From an uncultured Marinobacterium sp. (GTDB lineage: Bacteria; Pseudomonadota; Gammaproteobacteria; Pseudomonadales; Balneatricaceae), in assembly GCA_947501565.1 (NCBI GenBank), contig CANMWJ010000003.1:124001-188000 (forward strand): 64,000 nucleotides of DNA, in the 5' to 3' direction. Shown piece by piece: positions 17,997 through 27,458 of the stretch. Position 1 is the stretch's first letter, and each line of letters begins with the position of its first letter. Below the pieces are notes generated by a model. That model searched no databases. It had not been told where the DNA came from and saw only the letters and a program-made list of their open reading frames with translations. Position numbers and translations under genes: made by a program.

Positions 17997-18620
17997 TTAG
18001 TTAATGGTCGCCACTCGTGCCGCCAGCGCCATAAAAATTCCACCAGTAACCCGATCGATCCAGCGGGAGTGTCGCTGCAGCGTGTTCAGCACCCGCGAGT
18101 GGGAGAACACCAACGCCACCAGCACGTACCAGAGTCCATCGATCCCCCCTGCCGTTGCCATCATGATCAGCTGGTCGGTCAGCACCATATCCGTAGAGAC
18201 AAACTGCGAGAACAGCGCGATAAAGAACAAAGCCAGCTTGGGATTCAGCAACGAGATCATCAACCCATCGATACCCGCTTTCAACAGGGAATCCCCCTGC
18301 TGCGCACCATCTTCTTTTACCTGCAAGGGCCCTGCACCTTTGGAGGTCAGCGCTTTAAAGCCCAGCCAGGCCAGATAACCCGCACCGCCGTAAGTGATCA
18401 CCTTAAACAGCAGCGGTGATTCTGATACGACCACGCCCAAGCCCCAGATGGTCAGCAACGCCCAGAGTGCCACACCTGCGGCATGAAACAGCGCTGCGGC
18501 GATGCCGTGCTCGCGTGAACCGGTCACCGTGTGACGCAGCACAACCGCCAAGCTTGGGCCAGGCGTGAGTGCGCCCAACACACAAATTGCGACAATAGAT
18601 AGCCAGATAGTAAGTGTCAT
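17997..18620 (-). CDS. LysE/RhtB-family amino-acid exporter
   Basis: About 207 residues with six membrane helices and the LysE-family N-terminal motif GALTPGPSLAVVLRHTV, followed by GIAAALFHAAGVALWALL and LLNPKLALFFIALFSQF. Members export amino acids or homoserine lactone-like compounds. ATG 18620 was chosen because AGAGG lies just upstream; the ATG at 18644 would add eight residues. It is divergent from the LysR gene at 18732, and a second LysE paralogue follows that regulator. Confidence 0.87.
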   Translation of the reverse strand: MTLTIWLSIVAICVLGALTPGPSLAVVLRHTVTGSREHGIAAALFHAAGVALWALLTIWGLGVVVSESPLLFKVITYGGAGYLAWLGFKALTSKGAGPLQVKEDGAQQGDSLLKAGIDGLMISLLNPKLALFFIALFSQFVSTDMVLTDQLIMMATAGGIDGLWYVLVALVFSHSRVLNTLQRHSRWIDRVTGGIFMALAARVATIN

Positions 18621-18731
18621 CGGAGCACCTCTGAAGACCGACAAAGAGTAAACATGCAGCTCAGTTTAAGGCAAAGCCGTACGGCTAGGTAATACTTCAA
18701 AGTTATAACCTGCTCTGCTAGGCTGCGGCCT

Positions 18732-19658
18732 ATGGAACTGTCTAAGATAAACCTCAACCTGTTATTGGCACTCTACCACCTGTTACGCACCCATAGCGTG
18801 ACCCAGGCCGCAGAAGCCGCACATATCAGCCAACCCGCGATGAGCCGTAACCTGGCTCAGCTGCGTAAACTGCTCGCAGATCCGCTGATGGTGAGGGTGG
18901 GTAATGATATGCACCTGACACCCAAAGGGGAATCCCTCTGGCAGCAGCTACCACCCGTGCTTAACCAGCTGGAAGCATTACTCACGCCCAACGAATTTGA
19001 GCCGTCCGGGTATCAGGGGCACTTTAACGTAGCCACCACCGATTACATCACCCAGGAGCTGCTGCCCCCTTTTATGGCGAAACTGCAGCAGTCAGCGCCC
19101 GGTGTCGACATCCATTTCCACCTCTGGCACCCATCGATGATGGAAGGGTTGCGGCAGGGACAGCTTGATCTTGCCGCTTGCTTTCTCGATGAGGTACCGG
19201 ACGATATCTATGGCAGGCAGGTGGGTACCGATGGTTTCTGCTGTCTGCTCAGCCGCAGCCACCCGCTTGCGGATAGCCCGCTAACGCTGAAGACCTACAT
19301 TCATGCGGAACATCTGGCGGTCTCCGGTGGCGGCGACAAAAACCGTGCGGTAGATAGCGCTCTGGCGCGTATCAACCAGCAACGCAGGGTTAAGGTCACG
19401 GTTCCATTTATCCACTCCGCCCTGGCGATGACCGCAGACAGCGACTACCTGCTTACCCTACCGAAACATATCGCGTTCCATCTGGGTGAACGCTTTGGAT
19501 TGGTGCTGAAACCCCTGCCGGAGGAGATTGAGATCCCCCCGATTCCCTATTACCTGATCTGGCATCACCGCCTGAAAGCGGACCCCGCCCACCGCTACCT
19601 GCGCGACAGCTTATACGAAGCCTTGATCCAGAAGTCCCGGGTAACGCCAAGGTCATAA
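18732..19658 (+). CDS. LysR-family transcriptional regulator
   Basis: 308 residues. The start INLNLLLALYHLLRTHSVTQ and HISQPAMSRNLAQLRKLLAD mark the NodD/LeuO-like LysR branch with a canonical N-terminal HTH. It is flanked by two LysE-type exporter genes, one divergent 112 bp upstream and one 105 bp downstream, so it probably controls one or both. Confidence 0.88.
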   Translation: MELSKINLNLLLALYHLLRTHSVTQAAEAAHISQPAMSRNLAQLRKLLADPLMVRVGNDMHLTPKGESLWQQLPPVLNQLEALLTPNEFEPSGYQGHFNVATTDYITQELLPPFMAKLQQSAPGVDIHFHLWHPSMMEGLRQGQLDLAACFLDEVPDDIYGRQVGTDGFCCLLSRSHPLADSPLTLKTYIHAEHLAVSGGGDKNRAVDSALARINQQRRVKVTVPFIHSALAMTADSDYLLTLPKHIAFHLGERFGLVLKPLPEEIEIPPIPYYLIWHHRLKADPAHRYLRDSLYEALIQKSRVTPRS

Positions 19659-19762
19659 CCTATACGCATAACCCTTATCCCGATTGCTGATTGGTGCGCG
19701 CTCCTGGCAGCCCCTACACTTTGCGCCAGATACAGCGTTTTACGGATATAAGGAAAGTGAAC

Positions 19763-20365
19763 ATGAACGAGTGGTTGTTGCTGGCAGGCATCTGTTTCAT
19801 GGGGGCGATGATCCCCGGAGCCAACACCGCGATCGTGCTGCGGAGTACCCTCAACGGCGATAAGCGCGGTGCGTTTATTACTGTCTGCGGACTCTCCTGC
19901 GCGCTGGCTCTGCACGCCACCTTTTCCATGGTTGGACTCACCGCGCTGATCAGCAAAACTCCGGCGCTGTACGAGCCCATTCGTTGGTTGGGCAGCGCCT
20001 ATCTGCTCTATATGGGGATCACCTACCTGCTGACGCGCGCCAAGAGCAAGGACGAGAACAGCGAAGCTGACAACCAACTTCAGCATCCATTTATCACCGG
20101 CCTGATGGTCAGCCTGTTCAACCCCAAACTACTGCTGATGTTTATCGCCCTGTTCAGCCAGATCGTCGATGCCGCTCATGGCTGGCCACAGAAACTGCTT
20201 TATGGCGCCACACCGATGCTGGCAGAAGCATGCTGGTTAAGCCTGATCATCCTGTTGCTCTCACAACCTAAACTGCAGGCGGGCATGCAGCGTGTGCGCA
20301 AAGGTATCGAGCGACTGATCGGCGGCGGACTGATCCTGCTGGGTATTAAGGTGGGTCTGGGTTAA
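19763..20365 (+). CDS. LysE/RhtB-family amino-acid exporter (paralogue)
   Basis: 200 residues, six membrane helices, with MGAMIPGANTAIVLRSTLNG in place of the usual PGP motif (here PGA) and SLFNPKLLLMFIALFSQI. ATG 19763 has AGGAAAG upstream; the longer frame from 19691 starts without a ribosome site. It runs convergently into the sigma-factor gene with only 18 bp between the stops. Confidence 0.87.
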   Translation: MNEWLLLAGICFMGAMIPGANTAIVLRSTLNGDKRGAFITVCGLSCALALHATFSMVGLTALISKTPALYEPIRWLGSAYLLYMGITYLLTRAKSKDENSEADNQLQHPFITGLMVSLFNPKLLLMFIALFSQIVDAAHGWPQKLLYGATPMLAEACWLSLIILLLSQPKLQAGMQRVRKGIERLIGGGLILLGIKVGLG

Positions 20366-20383
20366 CGCACCTGACACGCGTGG

Positions 20384-21733
20384 CTAGAACGTCGTTTCGA
20401 AATGTTGTCCGGATGCGTCGGCGTGTTGCACCAATTTAGCGAGTGCGTTTTTCTGCACCTGGCGTACCCGCTCGACACTTACCCCCATCTGGCTCGCCAC
20501 CTCCTGTAGGGTATGCTCACGCCGACAGCCGATACCAAAGCGCAAACGCAGCACCTGTATCTCCTTCTCGGTTAATGTCGCACTCAGACGATCTATCAGC
20601 TTCCGCTGCAAGTGGGGTTCGGTCACTGCCTCCAGATCAGCGGACGTATCAGCGATCATCGCCTCGAGCGTTTCCTCGTCATCGCGAAAAACTGGCTGAT
20701 TGAGCGAACGTGAGACTTGTGGAAATGACTTAATCCGCTGCAGCGTTGAGACTGGGATGCCGGTGTGCTCACTCAGCTGCTCCAGCGTTGGCAATACACC
20801 TTTCTCATTGAAGTGACGTTTTTCTGCGGCAGAGATGGTCGACAACTTCTCCTGCAGATAGCTGGGGCGGGCGATCAGGTGATAACGTTTCTGCAGCGCA
20901 GTTTTAAGTACGTTCTGAATACAGAAAACAGCATAGGTAGAGAAACGGTTACCGGTGGCAAAATTAAAGCGGTCCGATGCTTTGATCAGCCCCATGTTTC
21001 CCTCCTGAATAAGGTCTTCAAACGCGATGCCGGTGTTACGAAACTTGGAGGCAACCAGATAGACCAGCCGCAGGTTACTTTCGATCAGGCGGTTGCGCAG
21101 CTGCAGGTAGTCGCGGGTGTTAAAATCAGGCTCACTATCCAAAACACGCGCTGCAACGCTCTCTGATACACCCTCCGATTCCAGTTCCTCCGCAAGCGCG
21201 ACCAACCGCTGCCGCCCCAGCGTAAGACTGTTGACCAACCAAGCCAGGTTTACCCGGATCCGTTTGCTATCTGCTGACGCCGATTCCCCGATATGAAACA
21301 ACACACGCAGTTGATCCAACAGCGTCACAACCATTGCTTCTACCGCCTCAGGAGACACGGGAAAACGCCACTTGGTCGCAACCATCCCGTTCTTACCTTG
21401 ATAGAGATGCAGGTAATCCAGCAATACCAGCTCAAGCCTACCCAGATAGAGATCGCTCACCATTATTCGGCGCAGCAGGCCAACAATAGCAGCGTCGATC
21501 TTTTTACCCAGATCAGCCTCGTCATGACGACTCAGTAATCCCAGATTCCCCAGATCCCGACTGTAGATGTCCAGCGCGCCGGTATCCTCAATGCGAAGGG
21601 ATGACTGGTCGCTCGCCCCGAAACAGTTTACATCCGATGGGGTAGAGTATTCGCTTGGTGGTGAGGGCAGCGCATCACCTTTATCAATGGGATCGGCAGA
21701 AGTTAGAGGTAAAGCGTCGGAAGAATAAATCAC
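20384..21733 (-). CDS. Divergent group-2 (RpoS-like) sigma-70 factor
   Basis: 449 residues. Region 1.2 is at about 52-80, region 2 at 213-285 (ESNLRLVYLVASKFRNTGIA, LIQEGNMGLIKASDRFNF), region 3 at 290-350 and region 4 at 385-435 (LRLRFGIGCRREHTLQEVA, VSVERVRQVQKNALAKL). The order matches RpoS/RpoD-type factors, but two things differ. The usual region 2.4 block TYATWWIRQAI is TYAVFCIQNVL, and about 110 unconserved residues (100-205) separate regions 1.2 and 2.1. Altered -10 recognition is possible. It is not the housekeeping sigma factor and may be a stress or specialised one. Confidence 0.85.
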   Translation of the reverse strand: MIYSSDALPLTSADPIDKGDALPSPPSEYSTPSDVNCFGASDQSSLRIEDTGALDIYSRDLGNLGLLSRHDEADLGKKIDAAIVGLLRRIMVSDLYLGRLELVLLDYLHLYQGKNGMVATKWRFPVSPEAVEAMVVTLLDQLRVLFHIGESASADSKRIRVNLAWLVNSLTLGRQRLVALAEELESEGVSESVAARVLDSEPDFNTRDYLQLRNRLIESNLRLVYLVASKFRNTGIAFEDLIQEGNMGLIKASDRFNFATGNRFSTYAVFCIQNVLKTALQKRYHLIARPSYLQEKLSTISAAEKRHFNEKGVLPTLEQLSEHTGIPVSTLQRIKSFPQVSRSLNQPVFRDDEETLEAMIADTSADLEAVTEPHLQRKLIDRLSATLTEKEIQVLRLRFGIGCRREHTLQEVASQMGVSVERVRQVQKNALAKLVQHADASGQHFETTF

Positions 21734-21785
21734 AGTATCACCTTCTATAGACTGGGTACTGTGGTTTTACGGTTTTCGGAGTGTT

Positions 21786-22736
21786 TCAGATTGTGGTGGT
21801 TTGAGATTGCGACCGATCGACCGGGGCACTGTCAATACGATCACGGCCATTTTCTTTAGCCTGATAAAGCATCGCGTCGGCGTGTTGCAAAAGAACCTTT
21901 TCGGACTGACCGGCTTGCGGGGTTATACAAGCCAACCCAATACTTACCGAGATTTGTGCCGCCTCATCATCGTGTTCCAGCGGAACCTTCACCTGGCGAA
22001 CTCTGTTTATTAGCCGCTCGGCTATTTGCCGGGCATCCTTCAGCCGGGTGTTACCCAGGACCAACACAAACTCCTCCCCGCCAAAGCGGGCATGAAGGTC
22101 GCCCGGTCGCCGAGCAAATTGCGACAGCGTCTCGGCCAATTGCTGCAAACAGCGATCACCATTTAAATGACCGAAGGTATCGTTAAAGCGCTTAAAATGG
22201 TCTACGTCGATCAACATGAGCGAAATAGGTAACTGCAGGCGCTGACAGCGTTTCCACTCCTGCTCATAGAAGTGATCAAAATGACGGCGGTTCGGAATGC
22301 CTGTCAAACCATCTGTACGCGCCTGATTGAAGATCGTCTCCTCCGCCAGTTTTCGCTCGGTGATAGTCTCATGGCTGATAACAAAATAGCGCTGGCCATA
22401 GTTCACAAGAGGCGTCACTCGCATCATAAACCAACGTTTTTCATCAGAGCTGTGGCAGGGGTATTCGAAGTAAAACTCAGGCAATTCACCACCGATTACC
22501 TGATAAATTCCCATTGCCGCCTGCCGAGCAAACGCATCCCCGCTCTCTGCAGACTGCTCACAAACCTGAAGGTAATTTACCCCCAACCAGGAATGCTCCA
22601 GTACACAAGCATTTTCCTGTCCAAATCGGATCCAGCTGGAATTAACAAAACAGATGAAGCCGTCGGCATCAATAACGGTAACGTGGGTAGAGATGGAATC
22701 CAGAATGGATTGCAGGAATTGCGGCGTGTCCTTCAC
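21786..22736 (-). CDS. PAS-GGDEF diguanylate cyclase
   Basis: About 316 residues from a GTG at 22736, which has GGAG 7 bp upstream; the longer open frame to 22850 lacks such a site. A PAS domain (about 5-120; SILDSISTHVTVIDADGFI) is followed by a GGDEF domain (about 140-300) with the intact signature RFGGEEFVLVL. Synthesis of c-di-GMP in response to a PAS-bound signal is expected. Soluble. It lies head-to-tail behind the lysozyme-like gene and ahead of the sigma-factor gene, all on the minus strand. Confidence 0.88.
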   Translation of the reverse strand: MKDTPQFLQSILDSISTHVTVIDADGFICFVNSSWIRFGQENACVLEHSWLGVNYLQVCEQSAESGDAFARQAAMGIYQVIGGELPEFYFEYPCHSSDEKRWFMMRVTPLVNYGQRYFVISHETITERKLAEETIFNQARTDGLTGIPNRRHFDHFYEQEWKRCQRLQLPISLMLIDVDHFKRFNDTFGHLNGDRCLQQLAETLSQFARRPGDLHARFGGEEFVLVLGNTRLKDARQIAERLINRVRQVKVPLEHDDEAAQISVSIGLACITPQAGQSEKVLLQHADAMLYQAKENGRDRIDSAPVDRSQSQTTTI

Positions 22737-23016
22737 AGCATTTCTCCAACACAGGAAAGCTCCTGAACTGAAAGAAACCATAGCACACCGATGAGATCCC
22801 GCTGGCGCATGAAACAATAGATGCTGGAAATCCGTACGTTTTCCTGACATCTCTCAGTTTTTTGATGCTCATACTGAATCGTTCATGACACACAGACAAA
22901 AGGGACAGCCTCCCCCTGAGCCACAGGTGGATAAAGTGTTGTGGCAGCTCCACCCGTCAATCGCTCGACCCGAACACTCCGGGGATTACAGCTATTGTCT
23001 GCCAGCTACGGTTTCG

Positions 23017-24045
23017 CTAAGCGGATACCCCTTTCAGCCACAGTGCCGCTTCCTCATCACGGCGCGTACGCAGCCCTTCTGCTTTAGGCCAGAGACGTTT
23101 CATCGACACCAGCTCATCCGCTACCTTCTCCAGCGCAGCCCTGCGTGAAGATTCATCACTCTCAGCGGCCACCTGCAACAGATCACGAATGTTGCGCATC
23201 TCCTGGCGCGACGGGAGCTCTGCGAGGCTATCGCCCCGGTTATACACCAGGCTGACCAGCACCGCCTGACAGAGCGGTGGCAAACGCCCCAACGTTGGAT
23301 AGATCATTTCGGTTTTGCGGTAATAGCGTGGTAAAGAGTCCTGCAGAAAAACGTTCCAGGCAATTGAGAACGGCACATGGATGCCCATCGCCTTAAGCTC
23401 ATCCTCGCGCTTACGGCTACCTTTTCGACCGAGATCCTGTGTCAGTTCTTTGATTATTTTCGATGGGAAATACGGCGACCAAAGCGCCCGAAACGCTTTT
23501 TCATCCTGCCAGTGCAGGTCGTAACCGACACCGAGCGTGATACCGCTCTCTTCACCCGGAAAGTGCGGCCAAGTGCCGACCTGACGGTAGTAACTCAGCC
23601 CACCGGTTTCTTTCAGCGCAATAAAAGCGATACCGTCGCTGTCCAACGGGGGAAAAGGTTCCGGCTGCTGCTGCAACCAGCCGCAAAGCTTGTCGTCAGC
23701 GATACCGTTCTCGGTTACACCTGCCAGGTTCTGGGCATAACGCACACCGCGTTCGCAACCACCACCGAAGATACCGTCCACCTCCAGCATCGCGCCCACT
23801 TTGTTGAGCAGGCTCTGCAGCTGCTTAACTTCCGGTCCGCTATCGCCGCGTTTCAGTTCAGGGAGCCGAATACCGGTAAGGTTGCCCTGACGTTTCTCTT
23901 TAGCGTCGCGTTTCTGCGCCTTAGAGACTTTCTTCTGGCGTTTTTTCTCCGCCTTTGCAGCGGCCTTTTGCTTAACCTTTTGCTTAGGTGTGCCTTCGCC
24001 CAGCAGCGAATGCTCTACCCAGCGGATGACCTTGTTGATCGACAC
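23017..24045 (-). CDS. Peptidoglycan-binding, lysozyme-like (pesticin-type) protein
   Basis: 342 residues. A lysine/alanine-rich basic N-terminus (about 20-55) precedes a PG_binding_1 domain (about 63-115; GDSGPEVKQLQSLLNKVGA, EVDGIFGGGCERGVRYAQ). The C-terminal part (about 135-335) has the lysozyme-like layout: a glutamate in FIALKETGGLSYYRQVG, then SGITLGVGYDLHW and VSLVYNRGDSL, as in pesticin/phage-lysozyme folds. There is no signal peptide, so export by holin or another route, or release on lysis, would be needed. The start is GTG. There are no phage genes nearby. Confidence 0.75.
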   Translation of the reverse strand: MSINKVIRWVEHSLLGEGTPKQKVKQKAAAKAEKKRQKKVSKAQKRDAKEKRQGNLTGIRLPELKRGDSGPEVKQLQSLLNKVGAMLEVDGIFGGGCERGVRYAQNLAGVTENGIADDKLCGWLQQQPEPFPPLDSDGIAFIALKETGGLSYYRQVGTWPHFPGEESGITLGVGYDLHWQDEKAFRALWSPYFPSKIIKELTQDLGRKGSRKREDELKAMGIHVPFSIAWNVFLQDSLPRYYRKTEMIYPTLGRLPPLCQAVLVSLVYNRGDSLAELPSRQEMRNIRDLLQVAAESDESSRRAALEKVADELVSMKRLWPKAEGLRTRRDEEAALWLKGVSA

Positions 24046-24118
24046 CCCGCATTAACTCCTTTGTCTGTTTCCCTGTCCCGACCCGAGACCCAGAAGTGCT
24101 TTTCATAGTGTGCAGACA

Positions 24119-24155
24119 CAAAAAAGCCACCCCCGAATACAATTCCGAGGTGGCC
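24119..24155 (-). terminator. Rho-independent terminator of the YebC-family gene
   Basis: On the minus strand CCACCTCGG ... TCGGGGGTGG is followed by CTTTTTT. It lies just after the stop at 24175. Confidence 0.8.
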
Positions 24156-24174
24156 TTTTGTTAACGCCGTACGC

Positions 24175-24897
24175 TTATTGAGCGATCTCAGCGTTGTGGT
24201 AAACCTGCTGTACGTCGTCGCAGTCGTTCAGCATCTCCAGGAAACGCTCGAATACCGGCACGTCATCGCCAGTCAGCGGCGTGTGGGTCTGTGGAATGAA
24301 AGAGATCTCTTCCAGTTCGTATTCAAGGTCCGGGTACGTTTCAGCCAGCGCAGTCTTCGTTTTGAAGAACTCGGTGTGTGGCGCCAGTACAGTCAGCATA
24401 CCGTCTTCGTTTTCGATATCTGTAACATCGACGTCGGCCATCATCAGCGCTTCCAGAACGCCCTCTTCGTCATCGCTCTTGAAGACAAAGATCGCCTGAT
24501 GGTCGAACATATGGGATACGGATCCCGGCGTACCCATCTTCGCTTTCGCTTTGTTGAAGCAGATACGTACGTCACCGATAGTACGGTTGTTGTTGTCGGT
24601 CAGACAGTCCACGATCACCATGCAACCGCCCGGACCAAAACCTTCATAACGCGCCGGATGGTAGTCTTCGCCACCGCCACCAGCTGCCTTCTCCAGTGCA
24701 CGGTCTACAACGTGCGAGGGTACCTGATCTTTTTTAGCTTTTTCGATCAGACGGCGCAGTGCCAGGTTGCCATCCGGATCAACGCCGCCGTTCTTGGCGC
24801 ATACGTAGATCTCTTTACCGTATTTGGAGTTAACCTTTACACGGGCACCCTGGGTTTTAGCCATGCTGGCCTTGCGGACTTCAAAACTTCTTCCCAT
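24175..24897 (-). CDS. YebC/PmpR-family protein, YeeN-like
   Basis: 240 residues of the YebC/TACO1 family. The start [19 protein letters not shown] is followed by a conserved core ([51 protein letters not shown]) and an acidic C-terminus ending [17 protein letters not shown]. Members act as translation factors relieving ribosome stalling at difficult motifs or as DNA-binding regulators. This is the YeeN-like second paralogue rather than the one beside ruvC, since no ruv genes are near. Confidence 0.88.
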   Translation of the reverse strand: MGRSFEVRKASMAKTQGARVKVNSKYGKEIYVCAKNGGVDPDGNLALRRLIEKAKKDQVPSHVVDRALEKAAGGGGEDYHPARYEGFGPGGCMVIVDCLTDNNNRTIGDVRICFNKAKAKMGTPGSVSHMFDHQAIFVFKSDDEEGVLEALMMADVDVTDIENEDGMLTVLAPHTEFFKTKTALAETYPDLEYELEEISFIPQTHTPLTGDDVPVFERFLEMLNDCDDVQQVYHNAEIAQ

Positions 24898-25070
24898 TCG
24901 GAATTACTCTTAAACCTGATGTTTAGTGGAATGCCATAGATTTTAATCGGATCAGAAAAAAATATCAGGTTTGAAAGGCAATTAGATGCGACTGATCCGA
25001 TGTTCGGTGGATTATCGAGCGGCCGCACACTGCCGTTCCGCCCCAAATGCGCATCATCAGCTTGAGGGTG

Positions 25071-25139
25071 TGGGAGTCGTCGCCAACCTACAAATCTCTA
25101 TCATGGGGTAGGTTGGTGACGAGCGAAGCGACTCCCAAC
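25071..25139. repeat. Dispersed GTAGGTTGG inverted repeat
   Basis: TGGGAGTCGTCGCCAACCTA and, 20 bp on, GTAGGTTGGTGACGAGCGAA then GCGACTCCC form a facing pair able to fold into a long hairpin. Related units occur at 27459-27537, 38259-38293 and 55902-56040. Confidence 0.75.
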
Positions 25140-25212
25140 TTTTAACAACCTATAAAACAAGAATTCGCTTTTCGCGCGCGGTAGCAGTAATGAGCACACC
25201 TGCCATTCAGGC

Positions 25213-25238
25213 AAAAAAAAAGCTGCCAGATGGCAGCC
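25213..25238 (-). terminator. Rho-independent terminator downstream of hpaF
   Basis: On the minus strand GGCTGCCATCTGGCAGC is followed by nine T. It is very strong but lies 194 bp beyond the hpaF stop, leaving a long 3' region or a separate short RNA. Confidence 0.85.
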
Positions 25239-25431
25239 AAATAGCGTCCGAGGCCTGCGTTCTGACCGGAACCCGCAAAGAAACGCGGTCAGAAACCAAG
25301 CATCGACAGAAGGTGAATCGGATCGGATCAGGACCGGGCGAGACCTGCAAAAACGCCCGACGAAACCACACAAATCCGTTTACCCCTCTCCATAACGCCA
25401 GAGCACACTTGAAGCAATCGGTAGATAACGC

Positions 25432-25812
25432 TTACTTGAACAACGGGTGGATGTTGTTCTTGTTGAACTTGAGCACCGGATCCAGCTCGGTCATCTCGAA
25501 GGAGATCTGACAGTAGCTGTTATCGGTCACCGGTTTCATCCAGTCGCAGAGGATGGCGAACACTTTCTCCGCCACCGCCTGTTTGAGTTCCATTGGCCGC
25601 CCATGCCCGATCTTCAGATTCAGGTTCAGGAAGGCGAACTCTTCACGACCGTCAGCGACGCGGTAGTCCTCACAACGGATCGCACGGCTACGTACACCAC
25701 CCAGCGGAAATTCACCGGTGGAGACCACGTATTCATGCAGCTGCGTGAACAGATCCTGGAAATCCAGCTGATCGTGCAGGTTGGATGAGTATTCAACGAT
25801 AAAGTGAGGCAT
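25432..25812 (-). CDS. hpaF: 5-carboxymethyl-2-hydroxymuconate delta-isomerase
   Basis: 126 residues, the CHMI branch of the tautomerase superfamily, with the catalytic N-terminal proline after Met (MPHFIVEYSSNL). It isomerises 5-carboxymethyl-2-hydroxymuconate, the HpaE product, to 5-oxopent-3-ene-1,2,5-tricarboxylate for HpaG. GAGGAAAA lies before the ATG. It follows hpaE by 138 bp, a gap partly filled by dispersed repeats, and is probably cotranscribed with it. Confidence 0.93.
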   Translation of the reverse strand: MPHFIVEYSSNLHDQLDFQDLFTQLHEYVVSTGEFPLGGVRSRAIRCEDYRVADGREEFAFLNLNLKIGHGRPMELKQAVAEKVFAILCDWMKPVTDNSYCQISFEMTELDPVLKFNKNNIHPLFK

Positions 25813-25850
25813 CGGTTTTCCTCGTTTTCGTTCTGTTTTCTAACTTATTC

Positions 25851-25936
25851 GGTGCAATACGCTGCGCTATTGCACCCTACTTACTATTGCACCCTACGGG
25901 AGCCTGAACCGTAGGGTGCGTTACAACGCACCGCAA
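25851..25936. repeat. Dispersed GTAGGGTGCG repeats between hpaE and hpaF
   Basis: Alternating units GGTGCAATACGCTGCGCTAT, TGCACCCTAC (twice) and GTAGGGTGCGTTACAACGCA make overlapping inverted repeats, a common kind of intergenic repeat in marine gammaproteobacteria. It interrupts what is probably one transcription unit. Confidence 0.65.
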
Positions 25937-25950
25937 TACGGCAGTAGCTT

Positions 25951-27408
25951 TTACACACCCCACTTCGGAATGTGGTGATCCCCCATGCTGATGCAAACGT
26001 TCTTCAGCTCGGAGAACACCTCGAAGCTGTAAGTACCACCTTCACGGCCGGTACCGGAGGACTTGATACCACCGAACGGCTGACGCAAGTCGCGCACGTT
26101 CTGGCTGTTGACGAACAGCATACCCGCTTCGATCTGACGACCGATACGGTGTACACGACCGTTGTCGGAGGTCCACAGGTAGGACGCCAGACCGTATTCG
26201 TTGTCGTTCGCCATACGCAGCACATCCGCTTCATCTTTGAATGGGATCAGTACAGCCACAGGACCGAAGATCTCTTCCTGCGCGATACGCATATCATTGG
26301 TTACATCACGGAATACGGTTGGACGTACGAAGTGACCGTTCTGCAGCTCAGCGGGCAGATCAGATGGCTTATCACCACCGGCGATCATGTTCGCGCCCTC
26401 TTCCACACCCAGCTTGATGTAGCCGGTTACCTTGTCCCAATGCGGCTTGGAGATCAGGGAACCCACTTTGGTGTCCATGTTCATCGGGTCGCCCACGGCG
26501 ATCTTGTCTGCACGGGCTGCAAAGTCAGCCGCGAACTTGTCGTAGATGCTCTCCTGAACAAAGATACGGGAACCTGCGGTGCAACGCTCACCGTTGATGG
26601 AGAAGATACCGAACAGCGCCGCATCCAGCGCTCGCTCGTAGTCACAGTCATCGAAGATCATCACCGGGGATTTACCGCCCAGCTCCATGGAGAACTTCTT
26701 CAGACCGGCGTTGGCAATGATGTGTTTACCGGTTGCGGTACCGCCGGTGAAGGAGATCACACTTACGTCGTCGTTGCGGATCAGCGCATCACCCGTCGTC
26801 GCACCGTAACCGTGTACGATGTTGAATACGCCTGCCGGTACGCCCGCTTCCATCGCCAGCTTGCCGAGGAAGTCAGTGGTCAGCGGAGACAGCTCAGACT
26901 GCTTCATCACCGCGGTGTTACCCAGCGCCAGACAGGGTGCGGTTTTCCAGGTACCGGTCATGAACGGTACGTTCCACGGGGAGATCAGCGCGCACACGCC
27001 CACCGGCTGGTGCAGGGTGTAGTTCAGCATCTGATCGTCCACCGGGTAGGTGTGACCGTTCATCTGTTTCGCCATCTCAGCGAAGAAATAGAAGTTGTTG
27101 GAGGCACGTGGTACCAGCGCTTTCTGGGTCTGGTAGATCGGCAGACCGGTGTCTTTAGTCTCCAGAATAGACAGCTCTTCCACATTCTCAGCGATCAGGT
27201 CGCCTAGCCGTTCGATGATCTTGGAACGCTTCGCTACCGGCATGTTCGCCCATGCAGGGAATGCATCTTTCGCTGCTGCAACGGCTGCTGCAACCTGCTC
27301 TGGGGAAGCGTGCGCTACTTCTGCCAATACTTCACCGGTAGCCGGGTTTACGGTTTCGAAGGTCTCTTTACTCTCAACCCACTGGCCGTTGATGAGGTTC
27401 TTGATCAT
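25951..27408 (-). CDS. hpaE: 5-carboxymethyl-2-hydroxymuconic semialdehyde dehydrogenase
   Basis: 485 residues, aldehyde dehydrogenase superfamily. Catalytic cysteine in NGERCTAGSRIF, catalytic glutamate in MELGGKSPVMIFDD, NAD-site segments LISPWNVPFMTGTWKTAPCL and FTGGTATGK. It oxidises the ring-cleavage semialdehyde made by HpaD. ATG 27408 (MIKNLINGQWVES) has GGAG 7 bp upstream; the frame extending to 27558 is leader. The promoter lies at 27577-27605 and a long hairpin-forming repeat sits in its untranslated leader. Divergent from hpaG1. Confidence 0.93.
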   Translation of the reverse strand: MIKNLINGQWVESKETFETVNPATGEVLAEVAHASPEQVAAAVAAAKDAFPAWANMPVAKRSKIIERLGDLIAENVEELSILETKDTGLPIYQTQKALVPRASNNFYFFAEMAKQMNGHTYPVDDQMLNYTLHQPVGVCALISPWNVPFMTGTWKTAPCLALGNTAVMKQSELSPLTTDFLGKLAMEAGVPAGVFNIVHGYGATTGDALIRNDDVSVISFTGGTATGKHIIANAGLKKFSMELGGKSPVMIFDDCDYERALDAALFGIFSINGERCTAGSRIFVQESIYDKFAADFAARADKIAVGDPMNMDTKVGSLISKPHWDKVTGYIKLGVEEGANMIAGGDKPSDLPAELQNGHFVRPTVFRDVTNDMRIAQEEIFGPVAVLIPFKDEADVLRMANDNEYGLASYLWTSDNGRVHRIGRQIEAGMLFVNSQNVRDLRQPFGGIKSSGTGREGGTYSFEVFSELKNVCISMGDHHIPKWGV

Positions 27409-27458
27409 CTCAATACTCCAAATCGTTTCGCGTTTGTTCGTTTGTAGCTGACATCTGT

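Noticed and set aside
23017-24045. Prophage endolysin
   Set aside because: No other phage genes, att sites or integrase nearby; kept as a lysozyme-like chromosomal gene.
25101-25373. 90-codon minus-strand frame after hpaF
   Set aside because: Spans a dispersed repeat and a terminator; not a plausible gene.
25972-27207. 411-codon plus-strand frame over hpaE
   Set aside because: Antisense shadow of hpaE, which has intact catalytic motifs.
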